Below, piece after piece: positions 29,241-29,334 of a DNA stretch of 29,334 bases. A program made the position numbers and the translations under genes. How positions within the stretch are numbered: position 1 is the first letter of the stretch; each line of letters begins with the position of its first letter. Source of the DNA: an uncultured Streptococcus sp. (lineage in GTDB: Bacteria > Bacillota > Bacilli > Lactobacillales > Streptococcaceae). The notes beneath the pieces are model-generated. The model was not told the DNA's origin. It was given only the letters and a program-made list of their open reading frames with translations, and made no database searches. The stretch covers positions 1 to 29,334 of the forward strand of contig CABSRC010000005.1 in NCBI GenBank assembly GCA_902480035.1. Direction: 5' to 3'.

Positions 29241-29334
29241 ATGGCCCTACCAACTATTGCGATTGTAGGCCGTCCCAATGTCGGAAAATCTACACTCTTT
29301 AACCGGATTGCCGGTGAGCGGATTTCCATCGTTG
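29241..29334 (+). CDS. der: Ribosome-assembly GTPase Der (EngA), N-terminal part
   Basis: This is the beginning of the double-GTPase needed for 50S subunit assembly, cut by the window end after 31 codons. The first P-loop is visible as GRPNVGKST, following MALPTIAIV, which is the standard start of streptococcal Der. AGAGGA lies five bases before the ATG. Position after dnaI and the nitroreductase gene agrees with other streptococci. Confidence 0.95.

Overview
The window comes from a Streptococcus chromosome, most likely of the mitis/sanguinis group. Three things point there: the gene content (an M20 peptidase-metN-metP operon, gnd followed by the orphan regulator ritR, an nrdR-dnaB-dnaI-nitroreductase-der run, and Rgg-type and PfkB genes), extended -10 promoters of the TGnTATAAT kind, and short U-tailed terminators with a shared AGTCTGG/CCAGGCT stem. 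The species assignment is inference. Most of the window is ordinary, tightly packed core genome. No tRNA, rRNA, CRISPR array, prophage or intact insertion sequence is visible.

Layout. (1) 2-3845: one forward operon with the end of an M20 peptidase, the methionine ABC importer (metN, metP), an MptD/Trep_Strep-type ECF substrate-binding protein, a SAM hydrolase (DUF62) and a UPF0397 ECF substrate-binding protein, closed by a terminator. (2) 3985-5192: a small XRE regulator with two similar four-helix membrane proteins. (3) 5343-7331: trhO and a DUF4299 gene, each with its own promoter and terminator. (4) 7489-11525: nucleoside phosphorylase, fused double ECF ATPase, ECF transmembrane T protein and a short-chain dehydrogenase, in one operon. 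(5) 11609-12511: a PfkB-type sugar or nucleoside kinase. (6) 12512-16649: rsmG, lemA-htpX, and an MFS exporter with a 58-residue leader gene, bracketed by two inverted copies of a 184-bp three-hairpin repeat. (7) 16649-18525: an Rgg-type regulator and a DUF2200 gene on the minus strand, then yceD on the plus strand. (8) 18650-20128: a flotillin. (9) 20298-22430: gnd and ritR. (10) 22662-25755: the glucose PTS permease under probable CcpA control, and an endonuclease/exonuclease/phosphatase-fold protein. (11) 25921-29334: nrdR, dnaB, dnaI, a nitroreductase and the start of der.

How the parts may work together. Regions 1 and 4 may be one functional unit. Methionine import, SAM cleavage to adenosine and methionine, nucleoside phosphorolysis and an ECF transporter fit a scheme for methionine and purine-nucleoside scavenging. 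The substrate-binding proteins lie in one operon and the ATPase/T energising module in another, about 4.4 kb away. RitR has the atypical residues known from pneumococcal RitR (Asn53 in place of the phosphoacceptor Asp, and Cys128).

The least explained items are the paired 184-bp hairpin repeat, the XRE/two-membrane-protein cassette, the Rgg-associated small ORF plus exporter with an inverted repeat over its promoter, and an rsmG gene whose only visible promoter would start transcription at its ATG.
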